A stretch of DNA of 64,000 nucleotides from Streptomyces sp. BK340. Its GTDB lineage: Bacteria > Actinomycetota > Actinomycetes > Streptomycetales > Streptomycetaceae. The notes beneath the pieces were generated by a model that was given only the letters and a program-made list of their open reading frames with translations, made no database searches and had not been told where the DNA came from. The stretch spans positions 118,464-182,463 of the forward strand of contig NZ_VISR01000024.1 of NCBI RefSeq assembly GCF_007827595.1. The letters are read 5' to 3'. Below, piece after piece: positions 1-7,440 of this stretch (position 1 is its first letter; the number at the start of each line of letters is the position of its first letter). Position numbers and translations under genes: made by a program.

Positions 1-1534
1 GCGGCTCGACGGAGGAGCGCAGGACCCGGCTCAGATCCAGGTCGCCGAAGGAGAGTTCGGCGAGCCGCACGGCGGGGTCGGCGAGCCGGGCCGCGAGCCG
101 CCCCGCGGTCCAGTGCGGGCGGGCGGCGAGGCGGGCGCCGGCGATGGACAGCGCGAGCGGCAGCCCGCCGCAGTACGCCACCAGGTCGTCGGCCGCGTCC
201 GGGTCGTCCTCCAGCCGTTGCCGGCCCGCCCGGGCGGCGAGCAGCTCCAGCGACGCCTCGTCGTCCAGCAGGGACAGGGCCAGCGTGTCCCCGCCGGCCA
301 CCCGCGCCAGCCGGCTCCGGCTGGTGATCAGGACCGCCGAGTCACCGGCCGGCAGCAGTGGCGCGAGCTGCCGGTCGCCGCTGACGTTGTCGAGCACCAG
401 CAGCAGCCGCCGCTCGGCCGTGCGCGCCCGGTACAGCCGCACCAGCTCGTCCAGATCGCCGGCCGGCAGCGCGTGGTCGCTCTCGCCGAGCGCCCGCAGC
501 AGCTGGGCGAGGACCGCGCGCGGGGCCCGCGGGGCGCCGTCGAGGCCGCACAGCTCGGCGAAGAGCAGCCCGTCGGGGAAGAGTCCGCCGCTCTCGGCCG
601 CCGCCCGCACCGCGAGCGCAGTCTTGCCGAGGCCGGCCATGCCGGTCACCAGGATGCGTCGCGGCGCGCCGCCGCCCTGGCCGAGACGCCCCCGCAGCGC
701 CTCGAGTTCGCGCTCCCGGCCGACGAGCTCGCCGTCCGTGGCGGGCAGCATCGACGGCACGGGCCGTGCGGCCGGCTGCCGGTCGACGCGCTGCGGCCCC
801 AGCCCCAACTCGCCCCCCAGCACCGCCTGGTACGTGGAGCCCAGCGCCTCGCCGGGGTCGATGCCGAGCTGTTCGGCCAGCACCTTGCGGCCCTCGTAGT
901 AGGTGTGCAGCGCGTCGGCCTGCCGGCCGCAGCGGTACAGCGCGGTCATCAGCTGGGCCCGCAGCCGCTCCCGCACCGGGAACTCCGCGACCAGAGCGGT
1001 CAGTTCGGCCATCACCTGCTCGTGCCGCCCCAGCTCCAGGTCCGCCTCGAGGCGGGACTCCAGGGCGAGCATCCGCTCCTCCTCGAGCGGCGCCAGCTCG
1101 GCGTCCAGCATGTGCTCGGTGACGTTCGCCAGCGCGGCCCCCCGCCACTGCCCGAGCGCCTCGCGCAGCAGGTCGGCGGCCTCCTCGAAGCGCCGTTCCG
1201 CCAGCGCCCGCCGCCCGTCCCGCTCCCGCCTGCGGAACTCCACGAGGTCCACGACGGCACCGGGGGCGCGCAGCACGTACCCGGGGGGCCGCCGTACGAT
1301 CTCGACCTCCTCGCCGAGCTGCTTGCGCAGCCGCGACATGTACGTGTAGATCTGCGCGCTCGCCGTCGCCGGCGGCTCCCACCCCCACAGCAGCGCGCTC
1401 AGGCGGCTGTCGGACACCACCCGCTCCTGCGCGAGCAGCATCGTCGCCAGCACCGTGTGCATCTTCGAACCGGAGAGAGCAACCCGCTCACCCCCTCGCC
1501 ACGCCTCCACTGGCCCAAGGACCCGGAACTCCAT
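1..1534 (-). CDS. SARP/AfsR-family transcriptional regulator (3' end outside window)
   Basis: The frame is open from an ATG at 1534 to the left edge, about 511 codons, so the C-terminus is missing. Residues 1-90 read as an OmpR-like winged helix (start MEFRVLGPVEAW, then SALLWGWEPPATASAQIYTYMSRLRK split as in SARPs). Residues about 95-240 are a bacterial transcriptional activation (BTAD) domain. An NB-ARC-type ATPase follows, with Walker A GMAGLGKT near residue 298 and Walker B LLLVLDN near 375. A GGGGG-rich Shine-Dalgarno lies about 8 nt upstream. Family role: DNA-binding activators of secondary metabolism or development, with ATP binding controlling oligomerisation. The target genes cannot be read from this window; a TPR tail is expected beyond the edge. 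Confidence 0.9.
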   Translation of the reverse strand, partial: MEFRVLGPVEAWRGGERVALSGSKMHTVLATMLLAQERVVSDSRLSALLWGWEPPATASAQIYTYMSRLRKQLGEEVEIVRRPPGYVLRAPGAVVDLVEFRRRERDGRRALAERRFEEAADLLREALGQWRGAALANVTEHMLDAELAPLEEERMLALESRLEADLELGRHEQVMAELTALVAEFPVRERLRAQLMTALYRCGRQADALHTYYEGRKVLAEQLGIDPGEALGSTYQAVLGGELGLGPQRVDRQPAARPVPSMLPATDGELVGRERELEALRGRLGQGGGAPRRILVTGMAGLGKTALAVRAAAESGGLFPDGLLFAELCGLDGAPRAPRAVLAQLLRALGESDHALPAGDLDELVRLYRARTAERRLLLVLDNVSGDRQLAPLLPAGDSAVLITSRSRLARVAGGDTLALSLLDDEASLELLAARAGRQRLEDDPDAADDLVAYCGGLPLALSIAGARLAARPHWTAGRLAARLADPAVRLAELSFGDLDLSRVLRSSVEP

Positions 1535-1724
1535 GGGACACCACCCCCTTCTGGTGCGGCCAGCCATCTCTACGGTTTCCGAAGTTAGAGAGGGGCGTTA
1601 TTGGCGGGTTATCGCCGGGGAGCCGGCCGCACGGGGAAAGCCGTGGTGAGGGTGCGCAGCGGAGAAATATAGGCAGGCCCGGCACGGTGAGAGCGCCGCC
1701 CGTTCTTCACAGAGAGGCCTCACC

Positions 1725-2285
1725 GTGCCACGCGACCTCGATCTGTTGCCCCCGGACACCTCCCACCGTCTGCTGTCGCTGCTGGACGGCGCCCGCGTCC
1801 CGTACCGCCTGGTACCGCACGCACCGGAGGGCCGTACGGAGCTCGCGTCCGAGCTGCGCGGCCATCCGCTGGACCAGGCCGCCAAGTGCCTGGTGGTGCG
1901 GGTGAGCACCGGCCGCCGCAGCCGCCGCTACGTCCTGGCCGTCGTACCCGGCGACCGCCGTCTGGACATGACCCGGGTGCGCGAGCTGTACGACGGCACG
2001 GACGCCGCCTTCGCCGCACGCGAGGTGGCCGAAAGACTGTCGGGCTGCGTGAGCGGCTGCGTCGTGCCGTTCACGTTCCACCCGGACCTGGAACTGGTCG
2101 TCGACACCGCCCTGCTGGACAACGACTGGATCTACTTCAACGCGGCCCGCCTCGACCTGTCGATCGCCCTGCCGGTGCCCGCGTACGTCACCCTGGCCCG
2201 CCCGCGCACGGCCCCGCTGACCGCCCCGTCGCTGGCGGGCGTCCTCGGCCCCGCCGTGGACGTCCCGCGGGAACAGCGCTCCTAG
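1725..2285 (+). CDS. YbaK/EbsC-type aminoacyl-tRNA deacylase-like protein
   Basis: 186 residues, cytoplasmic, no signal peptide. The pattern of an N-terminal helix (TSHRLLSLLDG), the VPHAPEGRT stretch, DQAAKCLVVRV and later DLELVVDTALLDNDWIYFNA fits the YbaK / ProRS-INS fold, whose members hydrolyse mischarged tRNAs (e.g. Cys- or Ala-tRNAPro). The lysine of AAKCLV corresponds to the conserved catalytic lysine of the family. The specific tRNA substrate cannot be told. It is divergent from the upstream SARP gene with about 190 bp between them. Its TAG stop is inside a CTAG, 14 bp before the palindromic element A1, so its mRNA probably ends in that structure. Confidence 0.8.
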   Translation: MPRDLDLLPPDTSHRLLSLLDGARVPYRLVPHAPEGRTELASELRGHPLDQAAKCLVVRVSTGRRSRRYVLAVVPGDRRLDMTRVRELYDGTDAAFAAREVAERLSGCVSGCVVPFTFHPDLELVVDTALLDNDWIYFNAARLDLSIALPVPAYVTLARPRTAPLTAPSLAGVLGPAVDVPREQRS

Positions 2286-2298
2286 CGCCTGTCCGGCC

Positions 2299-2477
2299 CT
2301 AGGTCCTGTCGTCAAATTCCCGTCGTCGCCCGAAGGGCGGCCTCGCGGCGTCTGGTGCGTGCTCTCGGCGTGCCGGGCGGAAGTCCTCGTACTGGACGTA
2401 CTTGGGCTTTCGCCCGGTGCGGCGAGAGTGCGTGCCAGGCGTCGTGGGGCAGACGGGAATTTGACGACAGGACCTAG
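2299..2477. repeat. Palindromic element A, copy 1 (MITE-like, CTAG-bounded)
   Basis: A 177-bp core flanked by CTAG on both sides. The outermost 26 bp at each end are perfect inverted repeats (start CTAGGTCCTGTCGTCAAA). The interior is also an imperfect palindrome: GGCGTCTGGTGCGTGC on the left pairs with GCACGCACT-type sequence on the right. The whole element can therefore fold back on itself. A second copy at 45208-45386 has the same orientation and differs at only two positions (C/T near 2369 and A/G near 2472). There is no coding capacity for a transposase. It directly follows the YbaK-like gene and abuts element B through one shared CTAG at 2474-2477. Confidence 0.85.
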
Positions 2478-2636
2478 GGGGTTTCGTTCGGTTCAGCCCG
2501 GGTCCGCGACGCCCGGCACCTCGCCTCGTTGTCGGAGCACCCGGGTACGCCCAGTACGCGGGTGCTCCGCCGCCTTGCGATGCACCGCACCGGACGCCGC
2601 GGCCTGATCCGACCCGATCCAGACGAAACCCCCTAG
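2474..2636. repeat. Palindromic element B (CTAG-bounded, abuts element A1)
   Basis: 163 bp starting CTAGGGGGTTTCGT and ending in its complement ACGAAACCCCCTAG. An internal hairpin has arms GAGCACCCG / CGGGTGCTC (2535-2567). The left and right halves are imperfect inverted repeats over nearly the full length. The reverse complement of 2545-2558 reads CGTACTGGGCGTAC, matching the core of element A (CGTACTGGACGTAC), so A and B look related. The right CTAG contains the TAG stop of the serpin gene. Only one copy is in this window. Confidence 0.75.
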
Positions 2637-3853
2637 CGGCCCATGGCCGGATACGGCGCCGGATCCGTCACCCAGCCGGCCATCAGTACCAGCCGGGACT
2701 CGCGGTCGACCGCGAGGAAACCGAAGGGGCGGTCGAAGGCCACCCGCACCACCGTCGTCTCGTAGCGGTACTGCGGGACACCGGCGCCGTATCTCGGCAT
2801 GACCGCCGTCACCGCCGCCGCCCGGAAGCCGCGCGCGCCGAACCGGGCGAGGGCGGACTGGCGGGCGTCCTGGACCGCGAGCGGCATGACGCTGACGCCC
2901 GGGAAGTGACCCTGCCCGGCGTCCTGGGCCGTGGTCAGCCCGAACAGGGCGTGCAGCGCCAGCAGATCGTGGTCGGCGCGCACCTCGTACGCCACCGTCC
3001 GCACGTCCAGCGTGATCGGCTCCGGCGCGAGCGCGGGCTGCTGCTCCACGTGCAGGCCGGGGCCGACATGCCCGAGCGGCAGCTGCCCGCCCGCGGTGAC
3101 CGCGAGCGTGCGCTCCACGACCCCGACCCCGGCCGTGAGCACCTGGGCCGGTGTCATCCGCTCCTCACCGAGCACCAGATGGACGTCGACGCCGTTGTCG
3201 CCGGGCACCGTCAGCGCGGTCACGAAGCCGTCCGGCGTGCTCGTCACGCCGACCCGGTCCGGCCGCACGCTCCTGCGGTGCAGCCCGAGCAGCGAACGGC
3301 CCTGCCAGGGACCGGAGTCCGGGCGCAGCATCGTCTCGGTGAACGGCTGCCGCCAGTCCGTGTGCAGCGTGAGCGCACTGGCCAGCACCATCCGCGCTTC
3401 CCGGGTCAGCGTCACCGGCATGCGCTCGACCAGCCCGCCGGTCCGTTCGGCCGCCCAGGCGTCCAGCCGCTCCTGCGCGGTGACGAGATCCTCCCCGAAC
3501 ACCCCGTACGTCCCGGCCGGCAGCCCGGCCCGCCACTCCTCGCGCAGCTGCAACATCTCGTGCGTCCACAGGCCGAGCGCCGCGTCCAGGCCGGACACCG
3601 ACTGCAGCCCGGCCATCAACTCCCGTGCGGCGGCGGCCGCCCGGTCGGCGGGCACGCCGAGCGCCCCGGCCAGTTCGGCCCGTGCGGCGCCCGTCGCGCC
3701 GTCCGCGAGGAAGGCCAGCAGGGGCCAGACCCCGGCCGCCGAGAAAGCGGTACCCCCCGGTGCCGCTGCCGCCGCCCACCGCGCGGTGAGCCCGTTCACC
3801 GCGCCCACGGTGGTGTTCCCCGCCCGGCTGTCCACCCGGGTTTCCACCCTCAT
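2633..3853 (-). CDS. Serpin-family protease inhibitor
   Basis: 406 residues from ATG 3853, preceded by a GGGGGCGGA ribosome-binding site; an in-frame ATG 40 codons upstream would run into the divergent promoter and is less likely. Serpin hallmarks are the helix-rich N-terminus (SAAGVWPLLAFLADGATG), the breach/shutter region ASALTLHTDWRQPF, and near the C-terminus the signature FDRPFGFLAVD followed by LVLMAGWV. The reactive-centre loop should lie in the ARGFRAAAVTAVMPRYGAG stretch just before it. No obvious signal peptide, so it may act inside the cell or be exported by another route. Whether it is inhibitory and against which protease is unknown. Its stop codon lies inside the terminal CTAG of element B. 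Confidence 0.85.
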   Translation of the reverse strand: MRVETRVDSRAGNTTVGAVNGLTARWAAAAAPGGTAFSAAGVWPLLAFLADGATGAARAELAGALGVPADRAAAAARELMAGLQSVSGLDAALGLWTHEMLQLREEWRAGLPAGTYGVFGEDLVTAQERLDAWAAERTGGLVERMPVTLTREARMVLASALTLHTDWRQPFTETMLRPDSGPWQGRSLLGLHRRSVRPDRVGVTSTPDGFVTALTVPGDNGVDVHLVLGEERMTPAQVLTAGVGVVERTLAVTAGGQLPLGHVGPGLHVEQQPALAPEPITLDVRTVAYEVRADHDLLALHALFGLTTAQDAGQGHFPGVSVMPLAVQDARQSALARFGARGFRAAAVTAVMPRYGAGVPQYRYETTVVRVAFDRPFGFLAVDRESRLVLMAGWVTDPAPYPAMGR

Positions 3854-3965
3854 TCCGCCCCCACTCGTGCCCCGCTTACCATGCGCCAAGTCGCACGTCG
3901 GTCCAGTCGTCGGCCCCAGGGCCCGTCTGACCGTTCCCACCGCCCGACCCAGGAGCACGGTACCG

Positions 3966-5189
3966 GTGTCCATACCCCCGCCCCCCGGCCCCCACCAGCC
4001 CCAAGGGCCGTATCAGCCACCCCAGCAGTACCCGCAGGGGCCGTACGGGCCGCCGTCGTACCCGCAGCAGCACGGCCCGCAGAGCCCCTACGGGCCGTAC
4101 CAGCCCTGGGCGCAGGGCTACAGCCCCTACAACCAGCCGGCGCCCGTCAACGGACTCGCCATCACCTCCCTCGTGTTCGGTGTGCTGTGCTGTCTGCCGG
4201 GCGTGGGGCTGCTGCTCGGGCTGATCGCGCTGCGGCAGATCGGCCGGCGGGGCGAGCGTGGCAAGGGCCTGGCGATCGCCGGCTCGGTGCTGTCCGGGCT
4301 CGGGCTCGCGGTGTGGGTGCTGATGCTCGCCACGGGCGGTGCGTCCTCCTTCTGGGAGGGCGTCAAGGAGGGCGCGCGCCACGGCGCGAGCAGCTCGCTG
4401 GTCAAGGGCGAGTGCTTCGACGCGCCCGGCGGAAGCCTCGGCGGTGAGACCTACGACGTCGACAGGGTCCCCTGCTCCGGTGAGCACGACGGCGAGGTGT
4501 TCGCCTCCTTCCGGCTGAAGGACGGGGACTACCCCGGCGACGACCCGGTCAGCGGCACCGCGGACAAGCGCTGTTACGGCCTCCAGGACGCCTACGCGAT
4601 GGACGGCTGGGCCGTGCCCGACGACGTCGACGTCTACTACCTGACGCCCACCGAGGACAGTTGGTCCGCCGGGGACCGGGAGGTCACCTGTGTGTTCGGC
4701 AGCGTGACCGAGGGCGGGAACCTCACCGGCTCGCTGCGCAACGACGAGACCGTCCTGGACCCCGACCAGGTCGCCTATCTGAAGGCGGCTCACGTCCTCA
4801 ACGCGGCCCTCGCCACCGCCCCCGACACGGAGTACGTCGAGGACGACCTGCCGGGGCACAAGCAGTGGGCGGGCCGGGTGTCGGCCGCGCTGGCCGAACA
4901 GGCCCGGATGCTGCGCGGGAACGAGTGGTCCGCCGGCACAGTGGGGAAGATCACGGCTCTGGCGGGCGACCTGGACAGGGCCCGGGCGGAGTGGGCGAAG
5001 GCCGCCGAGGCGAAGGACCTGGACGCCTTCTACCGGCACTACGACGCCGGGCTCGGGCTGCTCGACCCGAAGAAGGCGGTCCCCGCGCGGGGGGCTCTGG
5101 GCCTGGAGACCACTCCGCCCGCCGACGAGAAGCGTGACGGCGGCTCGGACGGCTCGGGGAGCGGGAGCGGGGGCGCGCTGGCGGTGTGA
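3966..5189 (+). CDS. DUF4190 / septum-formation-like membrane protein
   Basis: GTG start at 3966 with AGGAG about 9 nt upstream; 407 residues. The first 60 residues are Pro/Gln/Tyr/Gly-rich (PQGPYQPPQQYPQG type) and probably disordered and cytoplasmic. Two hydrophobic segments with an intervening RRGERGKG loop follow (about residues 62-125), the DUF4190 pattern. The remainder is extracytoplasmic, with paired cysteines (GECF, VPCSGEHDGEVFASF, KRCYG, VTCVFG) typical of Streptomyces septum-formation-family proteins, and an acidic, glycine-rich tail. Divergent from the serpin gene with 112 bp between the starts. The biochemical function is unknown. Confidence 0.75.
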   Translation: MSIPPPPGPHQPQGPYQPPQQYPQGPYGPPSYPQQHGPQSPYGPYQPWAQGYSPYNQPAPVNGLAITSLVFGVLCCLPGVGLLLGLIALRQIGRRGERGKGLAIAGSVLSGLGLAVWVLMLATGGASSFWEGVKEGARHGASSSLVKGECFDAPGGSLGGETYDVDRVPCSGEHDGEVFASFRLKDGDYPGDDPVSGTADKRCYGLQDAYAMDGWAVPDDVDVYYLTPTEDSWSAGDREVTCVFGSVTEGGNLTGSLRNDETVLDPDQVAYLKAAHVLNAALATAPDTEYVEDDLPGHKQWAGRVSAALAEQARMLRGNEWSAGTVGKITALAGDLDRARAEWAKAAEAKDLDAFYRHYDAGLGLLDPKKAVPARGALGLETTPPADEKRDGGSDGSGSGSGGALAV

Positions 5190-5310
5190 TCGCGCCGGGG
5201 CGTGATCACGGAGAGGTGTGACCGCGGCTATAGCGGGGAGAAAGTGCCTGGTAAAGCCCTCCCCGGCCACATGTCATCACATCGAGTGATTCTCTGGCCT
5301 CCGCTTGCAC

Positions 5311-5356
5311 GGCACAACCCACGGTTGCCAGGCTGTTGCTGTCTGTACAACCTGAT
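5311..5356. promoter_or_regulatory. Candidate GntR operator upstream of the GntR gene
   Basis: CAACC-CAC-GGTTG at 5315-5327 is an inverted repeat with perfect 5-bp arms, and a further ACAACC half-site (TGTACAACCTG) occurs at 5346-5356, just before the ribosome-binding site. Self-repression through such sites is common for GntR regulators; the assignment here is inference. Confidence 0.3.
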
Positions 5357-5367
5357 GGGAGCGGCCA

Positions 5368-6120
5368 GTGACTTTCGGTGAGCAGCCGGCGTATCTGCGT
5401 GTCGCGGGTGATCTCCGCAAGAAGATCGCCGACGGTTCGCTGCCGCCCCATACCCGGCTCCCCTCCCAGGCCCGCATCCGAGAGGAGTACGGCGTTTCGG
5501 ACACGGTCGCGCTGGAGGCCCGCAAGGTGCTGATGGCCGAGGGCCTGGTCGAGGGCCGCTCCGGCTCCGGGACCTATGTGCGTGAGCGCCCGGTGCCCCG
5601 GCGCGTGGCCCGCTCGGGTTTCCGGCCGCCCTCCGGCGCCACGCCCTTCCGGCAGGAGCAGGCCGACGCCACGGTGCGTGGCACCTGGGAGTCCAGCAGC
5701 GAGCAGGCCGAGGCCGGGGCCGTCATCGCCGAGCGGCTCGGCCTCAAGCCCGGCGAGCGGGTCATGCGCACCAGGTACCTGTTCCGGGACGCGGGGGAGC
5801 CGATGATGCTCTCCACCTCCTGGGAGCCCCTCGCCGTCACCGGCCGCACGCCCGTGATGCTGCCCGAGGAGGGCCCGCTCGGCGGCATGGGTGTCGTCGA
5901 GCGCATGCGGGCCATCGACGTCATCGTGGACAACGTCACCGAGGAGGTCGGCGCCCGCCCCGGCCTCGCCGAGGAACTGCACGTGCTCGGCGGTGTCCCC
6001 GGGCATGTGGTCCTCGTCGTCCAGCGCACCTACTACGCCTCCGGCCGTCCCGTGGAGACAGCCGACGTCGTGATCCCCGCCGACCGCTACCGGGTCGCGT
6101 ACCACCTGCCGGTGAAGTAG
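5368..6120 (+). CDS. GntR-family regulator with UTRA ligand-binding domain (HutC/FarR type)
   Basis: GTG start at 5368 with GGGAG 8 nt upstream; 250 residues. Residues about 8-72 are the winged helix-turn-helix (YLRVAGDLRKKIADGSLPPHTRLPSQARIREEYGVSD, then the wing GRSGSGTYV). Residues about 90-245 are a UTRA domain (ERVMRTRYLFRD, MLSTSWEPL, VQRTYYASGRPVETADVVIPADRYRVAYHLPV), which binds a small effector such as a sugar phosphate, fatty acid or amino-acid derivative. Transcribed alone with no neighbouring enzyme or transporter that would name the effector. Probably autoregulated through the repeats just upstream. Confidence 0.88.
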   Translation: MTFGEQPAYLRVAGDLRKKIADGSLPPHTRLPSQARIREEYGVSDTVALEARKVLMAEGLVEGRSGSGTYVRERPVPRRVARSGFRPPSGATPFRQEQADATVRGTWESSSEQAEAGAVIAERLGLKPGERVMRTRYLFRDAGEPMMLSTSWEPLAVTGRTPVMLPEEGPLGGMGVVERMRAIDVIVDNVTEEVGARPGLAEELHVLGGVPGHVVLVVQRTYYASGRPVETADVVIPADRYRVAYHLPVK

Positions 6121-6318
6121 CGCACACCTCCGCACGCTCCCGACATGGGCGTCCTCGCCCCTCGATCCGGCCCCCGGCCCCGCGGCCCACTGCAATTCGG
6201 CCGTTCTCCCAGGTGATCCAGGGTCCGCCCGATATGCCCCGACGCACGACAGAGGTGGGTAGGGCGGCGCGTTCGCCATCGTGCGCCCCCTGCGTTCTGG
6301 CTGGTTGCGTACCTCTTT

Positions 6319-6355
6319 GTGAAAAGGCGTATTCGCTCCGTGAAGGTAGGGCGTA
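6319..6355 (+). promoter_or_regulatory. Direct repeat in the 406-bp gap before the SPOR-like gene
   Basis: The gap 6121-6526 holds no convincing gene. It contains two imperfect direct repeats, GTGAAAAGGCGTA (6319-6331) and GTGAAGGTAGGGCGTA (6340-6355), about one to two helical turns apart in a comparatively AT-rich stretch, suggesting a promoter or regulator site for the gene at 6527. No clean -10/-35 pair could be assigned. Confidence 0.3.
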
Positions 6356-6420
6356 CGCTCGGGCATATGCGGATTGCGGTTTCCTTAGGCGGGGTGCGGC
6401 GGGGACCCGGAACGGGACGG

Positions 6421-6475
6421 GGGTCCCCCCGCAGTGGGGGCCCCTCCCGCGCGAGCGAATTCGAGCGTGGGGGAG
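6421..6475. repeat. GC-rich double hairpin, REP-like Streptomyces repeat
   Basis: CCCCC-GCAGT-GGGGG at about 6425-6440, then CTCCCGCGCGAGCGAATTCG...GTGGGGGAG (6444-6475) centred on CGAATTCG, form two successive hairpins. Sequences of this type (runs of G/C around a GAGCGAANNCGAG core) recur in Streptomyces intergenic DNA as I recall; other copies were not seen in this window. Confidence 0.5.
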
Positions 6476-6526
6476 CAGCCGAGACTGGGGGAGGGCGGGG
6501 CGGTGCGAGAAGGAACGGTGGGGGCG

Positions 6527-6718
6527 ATGAATGAGGGCACTGTCTCTCTGCCCTGGATCGTCATAAGGCAGGACGACAACGGCAATCGCTACCGCGTGGG
6601 ACGGTACGCGACCCGGGCCGAGGCCCAGAAGATCGCCGACAGTCTCGACGACCGCGGCCACAAGCAGCTCTACTGGGTCGAACGCATCGGCCAGAACGGC
6701 GACGGCGCCCACAACTGA
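6527..6718 (+). CDS. Small SPOR-like conserved protein
   Basis: 63 residues from ATG 6527, soluble. The core WIVIRQDDNGNRYRVGRYATRAEAQKIADS...GHKQLYWVER fits a compact SPOR-type beta-alpha fold (beta strand, RxGxYxTRAEAQ, beta strand), well conserved in streptomycetes as far as I recall. Longer in-frame starts exist upstream (GTG 6503, ATG 6434), but the extra residues are low-complexity translation of the GC-rich repeat. A purine-rich GAGAAGGA lies about 14 nt upstream of the chosen start, so spacing is not ideal. Function unknown; SPOR domains usually bind denuded peptidoglycan, but this one lacks a membrane anchor. Confidence 0.75.
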   Translation: MNEGTVSLPWIVIRQDDNGNRYRVGRYATRAEAQKIADSLDDRGHKQLYWVERIGQNGDGAHN

Positions 6719-6767
6719 CCTCGGCGCGCTCAACTGACCACTGACGCGCTCCCGTAGGCTCCGCCCC

Positions 6768-7184
6768 ATGACCGAACGGATCGTGGTGGTGGGAGCCGCC
6801 CTGCTCGACGCCGGCCGGCTGCTCGCCGCGCGGCGCAGCGCGCCTCCCGAGCTGGCCGGACGCTGGGAGCTGCCCGGCGGCAAGGTCGAGTCCGGTGAGC
6901 GGCCCGAGGACGCCCTGGTGCGCGAACTGCGCGAGGAACTCGGCATCGACACCGAGGCGGTCGAGCGTGTGCCGGGGGAGTGGCCCCTGCGTTCCCCGTA
7001 CGTCCTCCAGGTGTGGACCGCGCGTCTGCGCCCCGGCTCCGCCGCCCCCCGCGCCCTCCAGGACCACGACGACGTGCGCTGGCTGACTCCGGACGAGATC
7101 TGGGACGTGAACTGGCTCGACCAGGACGTCCCTGCGGTCGGGGAAGTGGTCGCCCGCCTGAGTCCGGGGCGAAGCCCTCGATGA
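6768..7184 (+). CDS. Nudix hydrolase (MutT-like)
   Basis: 138 residues. The Nudix box is clear at residues about 36-58: GGKVESGE, seven residues, then RELREELGI (pattern GX5EX7REUXEEXGU), providing the Mg2+-binding glutamates. The N-terminal VVVGAALLDAGRLLAARRSAPPELAGRWELPGG resembles MutT-type 8-oxo-dGTP diphosphatases, and WLTPDEIWDVNWLDQDV near the C-terminus fits the same subfamily. The likely role is removal of oxidised nucleotides, but Nudix specificity cannot be fixed from sequence. Monocistronic; its stop runs into a dispersed GC-rich repeat. Confidence 0.85.
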   Translation: MTERIVVVGAALLDAGRLLAARRSAPPELAGRWELPGGKVESGERPEDALVRELREELGIDTEAVERVPGEWPLRSPYVLQVWTARLRPGSAAPRALQDHDDVRWLTPDEIWDVNWLDQDVPAVGEVVARLSPGRSPR

Positions 7185-7240
7185 AAGGGGCGCGGGGCCG
7201 CGTCAGTCCGCGGCTCCGCCGCGGGGCGTGACAGGCCGCG
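7184..7240. repeat. Dispersed repeat D, copy 1 (3' end of the Nudix gene)
   Basis: AAAGGGGCGCGGGGC followed by CGCGGCTCCGCCGCGGGGC, the same layout as 18006-18079 and 55610-55695. This copy begins at the stop codon of the Nudix gene and includes the small hairpin CGCGG-CTCCG-CCGCG. Such repeats are common after Streptomyces genes. Confidence 0.5.
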
Positions 7241-7440
7241 GCAATCCCGCGGCCGCCCGACAGCCGCACCGCCCGACTTCTCGGGCGTACTCGGTCCCGC
7301 GCGGCGCGTACGCAGCGCGTACGCCGTTCGTGCCACCATGCGCCCTTCCACGCGGTAGTGCTTCCCGGATACCGGGTATGTCCCCATTAACCCCATGAAA
7401 CCGGACATGGGTAGGCTCGTTGGCCTGGGAAGTGATCGGC

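Noticed and set aside
342..1388. Long minus-strand frame of 348 codons inside the regulator gene
   Set aside because: It is Arg/Gly/Ala-rich out-of-frame translation; the neighbouring frame gives a clear SARP/NB-ARC protein.
2359..2607. Open frame across elements A1 and B
   Set aside because: It is translation of palindromic repeats. The same peptide appears in copy A2 only because the DNA is repeated; no ribosome-binding site.
2906..3965. Plus-strand open frame running through the serpin gene into the DUF4190 gene
   Set aside because: The region is coding on the minus strand (serpin signature). The real DUF4190 start is GTG 3966 with its own ribosome-binding site.
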